Origin: Plakobranchus ocellatus
Taxonomy: Eukaryota; Mollusca; Gastropoda; Plakobranchidae
Direction: 5' to 3'
Assembly (NCBI GenBank): GCA_019648995.1
Contig: BLXT01000801.1
Span: 768 to 20,767 of the forward strand
DNA length: 20,000 nt
Both the position numbers and the translations under genes were made by a program. This document shows, piece by piece, positions 8,514-18,845 of this stretch; positions within the stretch are counted from its first letter, which is position 1, and every line of letters begins with the position of its first letter. The notes under the pieces were generated by a model that worked only from the letters and a program-made list of their open reading frames with translations, did not search any database and was not told where the DNA came from.

Positions 8514-10566
8514 GTTATGCCGCAATAAATGTGAAACAATAAAAGACCAAATAGAAGAAATGAACATTGACCTGTTATGTATAACAGAAAGCTGGCTGAA
8601 GGAAGGAGAACAGGCCAAACCCAGCCTACTGCCACCCGGTTACAAGTTCAGATCCCGCCCGCGTCTTTTACGTGCTGGGGGTGGACTTGCTTTCGTCTAC
8701 CGTCGAAGTAACTACAGCTTCATGAAAATAAACTTAGGTGCTCAATATCGATCTTTTGAGTCTGCTGCAATCACCATACAATCAAGTGATCATCGATGCC
8801 ATGTCATCTGCATCTACCGTCCACCGCGTGGAAAGAAAAATCCATCTACTATCAATGATTTTATCAACGATTTTGAAAACCTTTTACATGAATTAAAACA
8901 GTCCAAATGCCCATTCTACATCGTCGGTGATTTCAACATCCACTTCGACAACAAGTCAGACTCAGACACCAAGCGTTTAATTTCACTGCTCACTGAGCAC
9001 GATATGAACCAGTTGATCACTGTTCCAACACATCGATGTGGTCACACACTTGACTACCTGATAACAAGCTGCTCTAATTCTCTTATTCTTCACCACCAGG
9101 TATTTGATAAAGCGATATCGGATCATTTCCTTATTATAGCAGACATTGATATATCAAAACCCAAACAAGAGAAAAGGACTGTCACATCAAGAAATTTAAA
9201 GCAGCTCGACACATCTGTTTTAAAAGATATGCTAAAAAACTGCTTGTCAAGAACAACCGTTGAGAATGCTGACCACCTGAACCAAGCAACGAAAACTGCA
9301 ATCGACCACTGTGCTCGTGTTAGAACCAGAACTATTTCAGCAAGACCAATCTTACCATGGTTTAGTTTGGAAATAAAAGAAGCAAAAAGACTTCGTCGTC
9401 AAGCTGAGAGAAAGTGGCGAAAGACAAAGCTCCAAGTACATCGAGACATCTTCACCCACCACCGGGATAGAGTTAACAGCATTGTTGAAGAAAAGAAAAA
9501 AACTTACTATGTAAACCATCTACAAGGCGTGACATCATGCAAAGAACTTTTTCAAGTCACCGACTGTATTTTTGGAAATGAAAAGACAACAGGCCTTCCC
9601 TGCACGGGTTCCGACAAAGAACTGTGTCATCAGTTTAGTACTTTTTTTGATAAAAAGATTGAAAACATTCGTTCACAATTGGGTTCAGAACCACCATCCC
9701 AATCATATGCATCTGTTTTTAGTGGACATTTACTTAATACCTTTAGTCCTTTGAATGAATGTGATGTTTTGAAAATTATCACTAAGTCGGCCCCAAAGTC
9801 ATGTGATTTAGATTATATACCAACGCACATTCTTATGTCTTGCATTGATATTCTATTACCATACATGACAAAAATTATGAACAACTCCATCTCCAACGGA
9901 ACTGTACCCGATTGTTTCAAACAAGCCACAGTTAAACCATTACTCAAAAAACCCAGTCTTGATGAAAATGATTTTAAAAACTATCGTCCAGATTCGAACT
10001 TGCCATTTCTATCAAAAATTCTAGAAAAAATAGTTCTTCAGCAACTTTTGGGACATATTGAGGAAAATGAGCTTCATGAAATATTTCAATCTGCCTACAA
10101 ACAACAACATAGTACGGAAACAGCCCTGTTAAAAGTAACTTCAGATATCCTTGATTCTATTGATAACAGAAAGATTTGTATTTTGTCTTTGCTCGATTTA
10201 TCTTCCGCATTTGACACGATTGATCATTTCATTTTGCTTGAGAGACTTGAAAATACTTTTGGTATATCGGGTTCAGCGCTGTTGTGGCCACGATCATATT
10301 TGGAGTACAGAACTCAATCTGTTCAGATCAATAACGGTCGATCTGACATTACTGTTCTTAAGTATGGTGTTCCACAGGGATCTGTACTAGGTCCAATCCT
10401 ATTCACATTGTACACCCAACCTATTGTTAAAATTTTGACATCTCATCATTTCAATTACCATTTTTATGCAGACGACTCGCAGATATACATTGATGGCACA
10501 ATTGAAGATCTTCCAAATTTAATTTCCAACACCCAAAATTGCATTGAAGATATAAAACATGGATGA
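8514..10566 (+). pseudogene. LINE endonuclease-reverse transcriptase (main open frame)
   Basis: A long frame with its first Met at 8560 (668 residues). The endonuclease shows LLCITESWL with the catalytic Glu, GGLAFVYR, the GDFNIHFD motif with Asp at 8929-8931, HTLDYL, and the catalytic Ser-Asp-His at 9118-9126. A lysine/arginine-rich linker follows. The reverse transcriptase has LLKKPSLDENDFKNYRP, the motif A Asp in LDLSSAFDTIDH (about 10190-10225), GVPQGSVLGP, and YADD at 10465-10476. The canonical YRPVSNL reads YRPDSNL here. Endonuclease and RT motifs are all intact, so the protein core is well kept. The frame ends at a TGA (10564-10566) just after a frameshift at about 10557. Confidence 0.9.
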
Positions 10567-11314
10567 CAAATAATAAGCTTAAGCTTAATGAAGAGAAAAC
10601 TGAGATCATTCTCTTAGGACACTCTCGTTTTGCAAATGATCTTTAAAATGTAACCATAAATCTGAGTGGTCATGAAATAACATGTAAACAATTTGTGAAA
10701 AATCTTGGAGTCAATATCGACCAATCATTGTCAATGATGGCTTTTGTAGGCTCGCTCTGTAAATCTTTAAATTTTCAGCTGCGCAGGATAGGTCTAGTAA
10801 GACATTACCTAACTGAAAATGTAACAAAAACACTGGTAACATCAATGATTTTGTCTAAGATGGATTATTGTAATTCATTGTTGATTGGTCTCTCCAAAGA
10901 ATCACTTAATCATTTACAAGTTGTTCATAACAACGCAGCCAGATTAGTCACCATGTCGAAAAAGAGAGATCACGTTACCCCCGTTTTGAAAGACCTGCAC
11001 TGGCTGCCGGTACAGCAAAGAACTGTCTTTAAAATCTGTGTAATCTGTTACAAGTGTTTAAATGGCATGGCACCTCTTTACTTACAAAATCTTTTACAAA
11101 AATACAGGCCTGCCAGAAGTCTCAGATCATCTGCTGACACAACTATTCTTTTAAAACCTTTCAAGAACTTTAAATACTATGGGGAACGCTCTTTCTCTTA
11201 TGTTGTGCCATCTCTTTGGAATACACTGCCTTTTGAAATCAGAACAGCAGGCTCAATTGATATTTAAAAAAAAACCTCAAATGTTTTTTATTTGAACAGA
11301 CCTATTCTGTTTAG
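10560..11314 (+). pseudogene. LINE reverse transcriptase C-terminal region, broken
   Basis: Continues in a new frame with WMTNNKLKLNEEKTEIILLG, the conserved segment right after the YADD domain. It is cut by TAA at 10644-10646, then open again with NLGVNIDQSLSM, LVTSMILSKMDYCNSLLIGL, NNAARLV and LKDLHWLPVQQRTVFKI. These are the thumb and C-terminal blocks found in CR1/L2 and Jockey-like elements (SRLDYCNSLL, LHWLPV). A run of A bases at about 11267-11275 shifts the frame once more; the final residues FLFEQTYSV and stop TAG (11312-11314) are in that frame. Confidence 0.85.
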
Positions 11315-11515
11315 GCTGGTTTTGAAAATGAGCAAGATTATGTTCTCTATTGTGTTGTGGTTTATGAAAAAAGTGTGAGTGTATGTAGAATGCAGTGGTT
11401 TGTGTTTGGAACTGGAACGGTAGAATGTTAGGGGTAGTTTTTTGTGTATGTTCCTTGAAATATTGTGTTGTTAATTACTATTTTTACTGTTATTTATTTC
11501 AATTCTGTAGGCTAG

Positions 11516-11607
11516 GCGCATAGAGCATATACCGGTGCCCCTCCTGGAGGCTCAGGTGGATATGCGCTATATAAATATAATTTATTATTTATTATTATTG
11601 TTATTAT
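11516..11607 (+). repeat. LINE 3' terminal hairpin and TTA microsatellite tail
   Basis: GCGCATA at 11516-11522 pairs with TATGCGC at 11561-11567. Inside it CCTCC (11540-11544) can pair with GGAGG (11546-11550). The hairpin is followed by TATATAAATATAA and (TTA/TTAT)n up to about 11607. A GCGCTNTATAAA end with a short tandem tail is characteristic of CR1/L2-like LINEs and the SINEs that borrow their 3' ends; the reverse transcriptase recognises this region. It marks the 3' end of the element. Confidence 0.75.
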
Positions 11608-12206
11608 GAAACGCACACCTTACAGAACCATGAAATAAGACTTATGTTTGAAATAGAACATTCATTCTCCATCCTTTAGGTTACCAGGCATTTTCGTTCT
11701 AGATTACCATGCAAAAGAAACATTCAAAATTTGTTTAAAAATTAGTCAGCGCTGGGTTTTTCGTACAAACCGTAGTTCACCAGAAGGTTTCAGACTGTGT
11801 GTCGAGTTACATTGTTGCATATATGTAATTGAATACATAAAAACAAATATAATAACATTTATACCAAATTATAATGAGACAACTTTTTTACATATTGAGG
11901 ATGATAATAATTATTATAGTGAGGAGTTATTTATTCTTTAATACTAAGACTTAAAAAATTGTTAAAACATTTTTGGTAATGAAAAGTTCAACAAGACCAA
12001 GCTGCCAGCAATAAATGGCATTTATGGCATTTTCATCTTCAAAAGGTTGAAAAACTGACAGTAAATGTTTCGAGCAATAGATAGGTAGGTAAAAAGTAGG
12101 CATGCAGAAAAATATGATAGTAGTATAGAGTACCTGAAATGAATAATGAGCTGGGTAGATGCTAGAATAAATGATGGGCGAAAAAAACTAAATTGAACTC
12201 TACTAC

Positions 12207-12349
12207 CTGTTTTTGCTTTAGCGTTAGGGCGTAGGGGGAGGGTCGGGGCAGAAGAGCTAGCAGATGTCGTGACAGGAGTCTCGCGGTTACTGTTCTTGGT
12301 CCAAGATTGTTTTACTTTCTGTTTGTCGTCACTGCAGTTGCGGCGATGT
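12207..12349 (-). CDS. Exon: basic, Ser/Thr-rich cytoplasmic segment
   Basis: A 143-base exon, phase 2 in and phase 1 out. The acceptor is ccccacttttctcag and the donor is GTAGTAG at 12206. The peptide begins HRRNCSDDKQKVKQSW just inside the membrane and continues with a low-complexity TTSASSSAPTLPLRP stretch. No catalytic domain is visible. Positive charge next to the helix agrees with the inside-positive rule. The exon is followed by the 10.6-kb intron with the retroelements. The phase and the CAG acceptor with a C/T-rich tract make it credible; the sequence itself is not a recognisable domain. Confidence 0.72.
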
Positions 12350-13105
12350 CTGAGAAAAGTGGGGGGACGCCAAAGTTTAAAAAGTGGGTTTTCGTATAAC
12401 ACAATCTATCGACATGACTTTAGTACAATAAATTTGTGTAAAAACTTTGTCAACATGCTTTTTCAAGTGTGAATATAAATATGTAGAGCCGATTTTGCTA
12501 GCTTGGGGTTGTACCATGATATTTCCTGTCAAGTTTTTACGTTTGAGTTCCTTTAGTTGCAATTATAAAATCAGTTGGGACATCAAGGTATCGCTTACTT
12601 TTGATTTCTTCCACGATAGTTAGTTCTATATTAAAAAATGTTTTGTGAGATGAAGGTTTTTCCTTGAACTTTTTGGATGTAATTTATACGTTTTGGTCTT
12701 TTTGTGTCTACGTCTGTCCATTTGTTCACCTCATTTTGATATTTTATTGCTTTTTAATAACTTAATTTTTCAAGAACTTTCTTTATCAAGGTATGATTTG
12801 TTCTTTAAAATAATGGTCTTAATAGCTTTTTTCGAATCTTTTCCCTAAAGTCAAGTTGATGAGATATTTTATAAATTAGTTATTACCTAGACTGCCTCCA
12901 TGAACCAAACCTGCATTTCAAATTTTTACCGTTACCTTGATAGATAAAATTTAGGCATTCTTTAAAACAGCCACTTGTAGATGAGAATAATTAATCTGGT
13001 TCTTTTCTGAACGTCCAAACAAAGAAAATGATGGACAAGGTTTGTGCACTTCTTGGAAACGAGGTATTAGAGAAGACGATTATAAATTTATTCAGAATTT
13101 TCCAC
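12350..13105 (-). other. Intron, 756 bp
   Basis: Phase 2, donor GTGGAA, acceptor ccccacttttctcag. T-rich on the plus strand; no other feature seen. Confidence 0.65.
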
Positions 13106-13223
13106 CTCCACACAAAGAAGATGACGATGATGGTCACAATGATGACGCCCAGGATAGTTCCCACAACTGCTCCGATTACTGCAGAATCGTCTCCGCCCTC
13201 TCCTGATTGGACCGCGAAGATGT
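13106..13223 (-). CDS. Exon: juxtamembrane linker and transmembrane helix
   Basis: A 118-base exon entering in phase 1 and leaving in phase 2. The acceptor is ctatatgacag. It encodes a short acidic/Gly linker (QSGEGGDDS), then about 25 hydrophobic residues including GAVVGTILGVIIVTIIVIFF, then VWR. This is a single-pass type I membrane anchor, with stop-transfer arginines supplied at the junction and by the next exon. I placed the donor at GTGGAA (13105), which is a weak match to consensus. It was chosen because it comes right after the helix, gives phase 2, and fits the phase of the next acceptor. The frame stays open downstream, so a different donor is possible. Confidence 0.78.
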
Positions 13224-14422
13224 CTGTCATATAGAGAGATAAAAAACAAGCAGAAATAAATCATAGGTGAAGCGATTGCCTTTCTTTCTATGTCAACGTT
13301 ACTATGGAAATGGCAAACTTTTGATCCCCTTCTAGCCATGGAATTTGGCGGTTGAGTTCTGACCCTTCAGAGGGTCACGAAGGGTTTTGGTCGCTTTGAT
13401 GAAACAGCGAGTCGACCTTCCCCTTTGGAATAAGAATGAACGCGTTCGACTAAACTTTCTTTTTTTTCTTTTTTGTAAGCTTATATCTTGGTAATAATAA
13501 ATAATTTCGAAATAAACGAGGTAAGCAACAAATGAACCTGTCGCTTCACATATCCCCTAGTCTAAATGACTGTTGGGATGAGACACTGAAAAAACACACT
13601 ATGCATATCCAGCGAAGAGTAAAGGAGTTTTCTCAAGCTGACATGCTCACAGTGCCCCCCCAAAAATTATGAATATAACTCTGATTGGGTAGAAAAAAAT
13701 AGTTTGCCTCAAGTAATATTATTCTCTGTAAAAGGCTTAAGGAATTCTTCTCAGATAAAAAAAAATAAGGAAATTAAATTCACTTCTACATTATGGATAT
13801 ATGCTTCATAATGATGAAGCTTGCGAATTTAAAGTTGGTCAAACTCCAGCGTTTATATAACAGAATAATTATTCATAGTAAATTTCAAGTCTTACCTGCT
13901 TCTGTTTTTTCGCTTCTGTTCTTATAATTTAATATTTCTCCAAACTCTTAGAAGCCTCTTTCATAGTATCAGGGCATTTTAAATGAATATATTATATATT
14001 TGGAACTGATATTTTTAAACTCAACTTTTACAAGCCCTGAAATATGAGAATTCAATTGAGTAAAAAACCGTTAAGAGTAATTTGTATTATAAATAACAAT
14101 GTAATATTGAAAAATCATGTTATTGGTTTATTGTCCTGTTTTTACTCCTCCATCCAACTCTATCGAATGAGCCACTCTATATCTGCCCAAAAACCCATGA
14201 TTTAATATTAATATGCTTATGCTGAGAGGTAATAATGATGACAAACGTTCTCTTCAAGGGCACAACTTAACACGATGGGGAAAATCCGGAGACAATTCAC
14301 AATAATTTTTTAAGTTGTACTTATAATTGGTATTGAGAAATCCTATAACTGGACAGTTGTCGTTGTTTTCTTTTTTCTGACGGAGAAAGTGGTAATGATT
14401 TTCTTGAAACAAAAAAGCTCAC
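13224..14422 (-). other. Intron, about 1.2 kb
   Basis: Phase 1, donor GTGAGC, acceptor ctatatgacag. It holds a short perfect inverted repeat, TGACCCT/AGGGTCA with a 4-base loop (13360-13377). No gene seen. Confidence 0.7.
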
Positions 14423-14557
14423 CGACTTCGCAGTACTCTCCCTTCCTATCCATGGTGCAGTTGTGACAAATGCCTGTTTGATGATTACAGAGCTGATCCA
14501 AGCAATGAAAGCTACAGTTTTGACTACAGCCGTCGCCAAACATGTACACGGAACAAA
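14423..14557 (-). CDS. Exon: EGF-like module 4 (8 Cys)
   Basis: A 135-base, 45-codon exon, phase 1 at both ends. The acceptor is ttcttttcccag and the donor is GTGAGC at 14422. The peptide starts VCSVYMFGDGCSQNC, has CNHQTGICHNC and ends MDRKGEYCEV. Eight cysteines are present, but the last loop lacks the usual G-Y/F-x-G pattern, so this module is the most diverged of the four. It is membrane-proximal: the next exon encodes the transmembrane helix. The terminal G plus AC of the next exon makes Asp. Confidence 0.85.
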
Positions 14558-15064
14558 CTGGGAAAAGAAAAAAATAAACAGTGAGCCAGATGTATCTATT
14601 CAAAGCGTGGTCCCAGGACTAAATGCCAAATTTGAATTAAACAAATCTGGGCGATAAGGCATTTATCAATTATTCATTGCTAGAATACTATACTGTCAAC
14701 AACCTCATAAACTTTATTTATTATTTTATCTTCTTATGCCCATGTTCATATTTTCTAATGTTTTCTTTTCTTGTCTTCTGTTCAATCCCACTATGACAAC
14801 TATTGCGCTAACATTCCTTAAATCTCCATTTGTGATCTCTGAGCTGATCATTTTGAGATCAAGCGGCCTCTTTTCATTTAAATTTGTTTTCATTGATTTG
14901 TAATTATCGAACTCTTTTTATTATATGTTTAGCTTTAACAGCTATAATAAAAAGATTCTATTTTTAACTTCTACCTTCCAGGAAGTGTCCTGACAGTATA
15001 CAGGATTCATTGTTTTTGGAATACCTTCACCGCTTATATTAATCAAAAGTATAAAATTACAATG

Positions 15065-15065
<1 letters not shown>

Positions 15066-15144
<79 letters not shown>
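15066..15144 (+). repeat. (AAT)n microsatellite
   Basis: About 26 uninterrupted AAT units, the same motif as at the window's left edge. Confidence 0.97.
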
Positions 15145-15147
<3 letters not shown>

Positions 15148-15189
15148 CACTTAGGGTAATATTATTATTACAATAGTATTAAAATTGAT

Positions 15190-15213
15190 CATGATGATGA
15201 TGATGATGATGAT
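15190..15213 (+). repeat. (ATG)n microsatellite
   Basis: About eight units of atgatg..., 45 bases past the AAT tract. Confidence 0.9.
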
Positions 15214-15316
15214 AAATTTGAATTCAGATTTATGATAACTGTTTTTTTCATTGAGGCAGTGCCTTGCGCAGGTATTTCAGCTTCTTTTATGCACGGCTTT
15301 TGCAGAAATCATTTAC

Positions 15317-15451
15317 CTTGATCACAAAAATCGCCTATATATCCGGGAGGACATTGATCACAAACGCCAGTCTCATGATGGCAGAGCCCGTCCCGGCATG
15401 TGCTGCTGCAGTTTTCCTTGCAGTCTTGGCCGAATGTCTTCTCGGGGCATT
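15317..15451 (-). CDS. Exon: EGF-like module 3 (8 Cys)
   Basis: A 135-base, 45-codon exon, phase 1 at both ends. The acceptor is taattcaccag and the donor is GTAAAT at 15316. The peptide starts CPEKTFGQDCKENC, passes CRDGLCHHETGVC and ends CPPGYIGDFC. It holds eight cysteines with the GYIGDFC ending usual in EGF modules. It is three codons shorter than the first two EGF exons and equal in length to the next, suggesting two pairs of related modules. The open frames on the plus strand here are shadows of this exon. Confidence 0.85.
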
Positions 15452-16818
15452 CTGGTGAATTACAGACGCAAATTTGAGATCAACCAAAAAAAAAATTACC
15501 GAAGAAAAGACATAACAAAGAATTTCATGGGCTGTCTGGGTTAGAACGATGAAATAGGTGAGGCCCTCTACAGTAAAAGAAGTGAGAACCGGAAATTATT
15601 TCATGATAGAAAAAATTTTAAACTATGTATCATTATTTTATCACTCACCCCTTGTTTCACCATTTTTACACCTCTTTTGTCCTTTATTGTCTTTAATGAA
15701 AACATTATACACAGAAAGTCAAGACAAACTAAGTGTATCTCTCCTAAAATGTTATAGTTATTATCATAACCTGAGAACTTTAAAAATGATATTGAAAAAA
15801 AAATTAGAAGGCATCCTATTTTTAATTCCCCAAAGCCCATTCCATTTTGAAAAAATTTGAAGACATCTCAAGACAAGAATATGGATCCCTCAACGCAAAT
15901 CAATTACAGGTGTACACTGCGAACTGTATCCAACCGGCCATCAAAATCACATATAATCACAATCAATTAGGCGTATTAGATTTTACGGTCATCATACTAA
16001 CTATGCTGATTTATTCTTTCTTTTTTTTTTACGATTAAACCAGCACGAATATCAAAATACGAGAGCGACCAGTGTATTGATATCCCTCTTGAGTTTTCCA
16101 CACAGGTTGATTGATTCAGTTGCATGTGATTCTCTAAAACACTGAAGAGGGCCCTGAACTCGGAACGAGCATTTAGGGAAATAAGAGGTACGGTCCTGAT
16201 TTTTCACTCACAGCATTGTGAGGTAGTTTGCCTTTGCTTTCTTAGCTGTCTTGATTTTCGCCAAGTTTCAGAGATTTATTAGTAATTATTAACATAAACT
16301 GGGAAAAAAGACTAATCTATTTACAAATCACCAGAAGAATACACTGGGAGGGCAGACAAGCTAGAGATTTGATTTAGAACTAGTGCTCAGTGTAGGGCAG
16401 CATATCGAACTCATTGTCATACCTAAGATCGAAAAATGTTTCACACTTTTAAAAGATCCAGAATAGTTTGCAGAAGTCTTTACGAAAGTGGATTCAATTG
16501 ATTTGTACTGAAAAACAGTGGAATTAGGATTAGAATTTGATAATGATAGGCTATTAGAAATCAATTTTTTGTCGGCCCTTCAAACTAGGTTGACTTTTCC
16601 AGAAATATTTCGATCCTCCTATTAGGGCTCGGTGATCACAGGTGAGCACAGGAAACTTGTTGAACCAGATGGAGGACTTGAACCGCACTATTCACCAGAA
16701 GCCAAGCACACTACCGATGGTTTTACCTCTCCATCTATCATAGACCTTTAACATCTTATATAGATCTACGAAATTTGATACATAAACAGATGAGAAGGTA
16801 GAGGAGAATATGACATAC
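15452..16818 (-). other. Intron, about 1.4 kb
   Basis: Phase 1, donor GTATGT, acceptor taattcaccag. It contains the tRNA-like remnant; the many short open frames are AT-rich and show no domain. Confidence 0.65.
16665..16730 (-). repeat. tRNA-like sequence, probable SINE or tRNA remnant
   Basis: On the minus strand, ggttcaagtcc (16684-16674) matches Pol III box B (GGTTCRANNCC) exactly. About 30 bases upstream, atcggtagtgtgcttggc (16717-16700) resembles the box A/D-arm part of a tRNA. The spacing fits a tRNA body, but the anticodon and acceptor stems do not pair convincingly, so it is not an active tRNA gene. The sequence after box B (to about 16620) may be the SINE body. Confidence 0.45.
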
Positions 16819-16962
16819 GGTCATCACAGAGAGGAGGTATATAGCCTGCTTCACATCCGCCTGTGCAGTGTCCAGTGTCAGCTCTGCAGTTATTGCCATT
16901 GCCTGTGCAGTGTTCGCTACACGTTCGATTACAGTCAACGCCATAGAATCCTCTAGAGCAGG
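16819..16962 (-). CDS. Exon: EGF-like module 2 (8 Cys)
   Basis: A 144-base, 48-codon exon, phase 1 at both ends. The acceptor is ttctgttaag and the donor is GTATGT at 16818. The correct frame differs from the longest open frame in this stretch and gives CSRGFYGVDCNRTC, then CTGNGNNC, then CEAGYIPPLC, with eight cysteines. Its length is identical to the preceding EGF exon, as expected for a shuffled or tandemly duplicated module. The last base C plus AA of the next exon makes Gln. The acceptor ends in AAG, weaker than CAG, but the polypyrimidine run cactctttttct precedes it. Confidence 0.83.
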
Positions 16963-17549
16963 CTTAACAGAAAAAGAGTGTAAATGTTTATAAAAAAAAA
17001 AGTGAAGGTATATTAGACTAAAAATAAAAGTAATAATAAAACTAAAAATCATCCCAAAGCAGTTGTCACTACTACCGCATCTCTGTCCTTTTCAAGGACT
17101 TCTATTCTTTTTTCTTTTGTTTTTATCTCGTACCAGTTACACTAATGGATGTAATAAACACGCATAAATCAAACAGCTATCTCATCAACTGCAGAGACTG
17201 CGGGCTTGTTCGTGGACACACCAGTTGCGTTGATGAATTCATTAAAAAAGAAATCTTCTGAAAAATATTGACGATGAAGTAATTGATGTTATCTAGCCAT
17301 TCTCTGTTTTGCGGGCATCTGACGTTTTCATCACAATTGTCGGCCTGGATTTTGGCGTCGGGAAAAGAAGGCCATTTAGACTTCAGGGCGATGTATAGGT
17401 TGTTTTTCGAAAGGGTTCATTGTGTAAACAAAGTTCTAACAAATGAAAGAAAAGAAGAATAGTGCCTTATCAATGTTCAATTAAAAACAACCATACACAA
17501 TCTGTCATGTAAGCAACATAAGAGAGATAAAAATGTTGTAAGGAACAAA

Positions 17550-17619
<70 letters not shown>

Positions 17620-17823
17620 GCTCTATCTCTCTCTCCCTCACTATCTCTCTTATTTGCTCACTTTGTACTGTCCCGCCTGACCAGTCTATATCTCATTCTT
17701 CCCTCTCTTTCTTTCTCCCTCTCTTTCTCTCTCCCGTTCTCTATTTACCTTTCACCATAACTGGAAAGAAATAGAAAAGCCATATTGTTTACTTAAAATA
17801 TAATGATATCAAATCATCCTCAC
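16963..17823 (-). other. Intron, 861 bp, with long CT tract
   Basis: Phase 1, donor GTGAGG, acceptor ttctgttaag. Its main content is the CT-rich tract at 17552-17749. Confidence 0.7.
17552..17749 (+). repeat. (CT)n microsatellite and CT-rich tract
   Basis: Pure (TC)n to about 17610, then degenerate CT-rich sequence to about 17749. On the host-gene strand it is (GA)n, inside an intron. Confidence 0.95.
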
Positions 17824-17967
17824 GTGTGTAGCAGTCCTCCCCTGTGTAGCCGGCAGCACACCCAGATGGACAGCCTCCAGTGCTGACAAAACAGCTTTCC
17901 TGTCTGTCTTCACAGTTACAATCACGCTTACATTCTAGGCCAAACTTGCCTGATGGACACACGGTCT
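17824..17967 (-). CDS. Exon: EGF-like module 1 (8 Cys)
   Basis: A 144-base, 48-codon exon, phase 1 at both ends. The acceptor is tttttcag just right of 17967 and the donor is GTGAGG at 17823. The peptide begins TVCPSGKFGLEC and ends CAAGYTGEDCYT. Eight cysteines are spaced in the laminin/MEGF-type EGF pattern (C-x8-C-x3-C-x-C-x6-C-x6-C-x3-C-x8-C). Such modules form disulphide-bonded extracellular stalks. It follows the lectin-like exon directly by phase. The frame continues open past the donor into DDLISLYFK, but this is intron read-through: the EGF pattern is complete and the donor is good. Confidence 0.85.
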
Positions 17968-18707
17968 CTGAAAAATTGGATTTTGTCAAGATGCACTTCT
18001 GACATATTCTTTACAGTATGGACGGGGTATCGAATGAGTAGCACATAGTTATAATTACTTTGAAATTAAAAGACGAACGAATCAAAACGATAGTAGATAA
18101 ACCATTTTTCAACTACTTGGTTTTTTTTTTGTCACTGTTGTTGTTATTGTTTTGTTAGCGGCCCATGACATCTAACCCATTGAAATACCATTATCTTATG
18201 CAGTATGCAGTATGCAGCGGTTGGTCCAATCTTGAGCTCAGAATACGGTTTATCTTATGACTGGCAAAGAGAATTTACAGTCGTTGTCTGAGGTCCTGGT
18301 TTTTAAGGCATTTGAACGGGACGTGCCCTGATTTTGGTATGTGTGATTTTAATACAATCATGTAGTTTGAGTGCCGGACCATTGCCTTCCAAAGAAACTT
18401 CTATGAAGCGAAATGCAGGATGGAACACGCTTTTCAGGAAACCATCCGGGTATTTAATGTGTTCAGAGAGGGAAGATTATACATTGGTTATATGCTCCAG
18501 GGCTGGTCACATTCCGGTGTCATCACCATTGCCCAGAGGTTTACGCAGTCCTCTTTCATATTTCGTTTCATTGCTTAATATTTGAGATCGGGATGTTTGC
18601 AGGAGCGTTTTCTTTTATAACAACGTTTCAGTATCAAACCATAATCCGTTCAATACTACGTGTGAGTCTTAAATCGGCTTATTTGGAAAATGTTTTTTGA
18701 TTATAAT

Positions 18708-18845
18708 GTAGCCAGTCCATAATATGGTGATCTCATGCTTTCAGGGCTCCTTCAAGACAAAACACTGGTGGCAGGCAAAAAGGTCGATTTATATTGATTT
18801 CTGCAGATTTCAGGGCCTATTCACTGGCACTGTGTCATAAACACC
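18708..18845 (+). repeat. Dispersed repeat, copy B (SINE-like)
   Basis: Shares ordered blocks with copy A: gccagtccataatatggtga, tctcatgctttc, cactggtggcagg, ctgcagatttcagggc and ttcactggcactgtg. It is diverged, with small gaps and a lost box B-like core. It lies in the intron between the lectin-like exon and EGF module 1. Confidence 0.6.

Larger units (their letters stand above)
8082..11607 (+). mobile_element. CR1/L2-type LINE (non-LTR retrotransposon), degraded
   Basis: An apurinic-type endonuclease is followed by a reverse transcriptase with a YADD box, a conserved C-terminal region, a 3' UTR of about 290 bases, and a terminal hairpin with a TTA-rich tail instead of poly(A). Phrases such as HSTETALLKVTSDIL, LLDLSSAFDTIDH and GVPQGSVLGPILFTLYTQP are typical of the CR1/L2 group. 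Frameshifts are seen near 8512, 10557 and 11270, with a nonsense TAA at 10644-10646. The left edge is a guess. The element is antisense to the host gene in the same intron as the gypsy element. No target-site duplication was identified. Confidence 0.87.
1565..12206 (-). other. Large intron (about 10.6 kb) holding both retroelements
   Basis: Bounded by donor GTAGTAG (12206) and acceptor tttttccataatacag (ending 1565); phase 1 on both sides. Outside the elements, 1565-2237 and 11608-12206 are AT-rich and contain no recognisable gene or domain. Both elements run opposite to the host gene. Confidence 0.7.
14558..15316 (-). other. Intron, 759 bp, with trinucleotide repeats
   Basis: Phase 1, donor GTAAAT, acceptor ttcttttcccag. 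Contains the (AAT)n and (ATG)n tracts listed separately; no gene seen. Confidence 0.7.

Noticed and set aside
8207..8635. Long minus-strand open frames with hydrophobic stretches over the LINE start
   Set aside because: They are shadows of the LINE leader and endonuclease, which are supported by family motifs on the plus strand.
13360..13377. Perfect 7-bp inverted repeat with 4-base loop as a regulatory site
   Set aside because: Real as a palindrome, but short hairpins are common by chance in introns and nothing around it suggests a function.
16756..17052. 98-residue minus-strand open frame with a hydrophobic start
   Set aside because: The EGF module 2 exon uses a different frame in the same place, supported by eight cysteines and splice sites.
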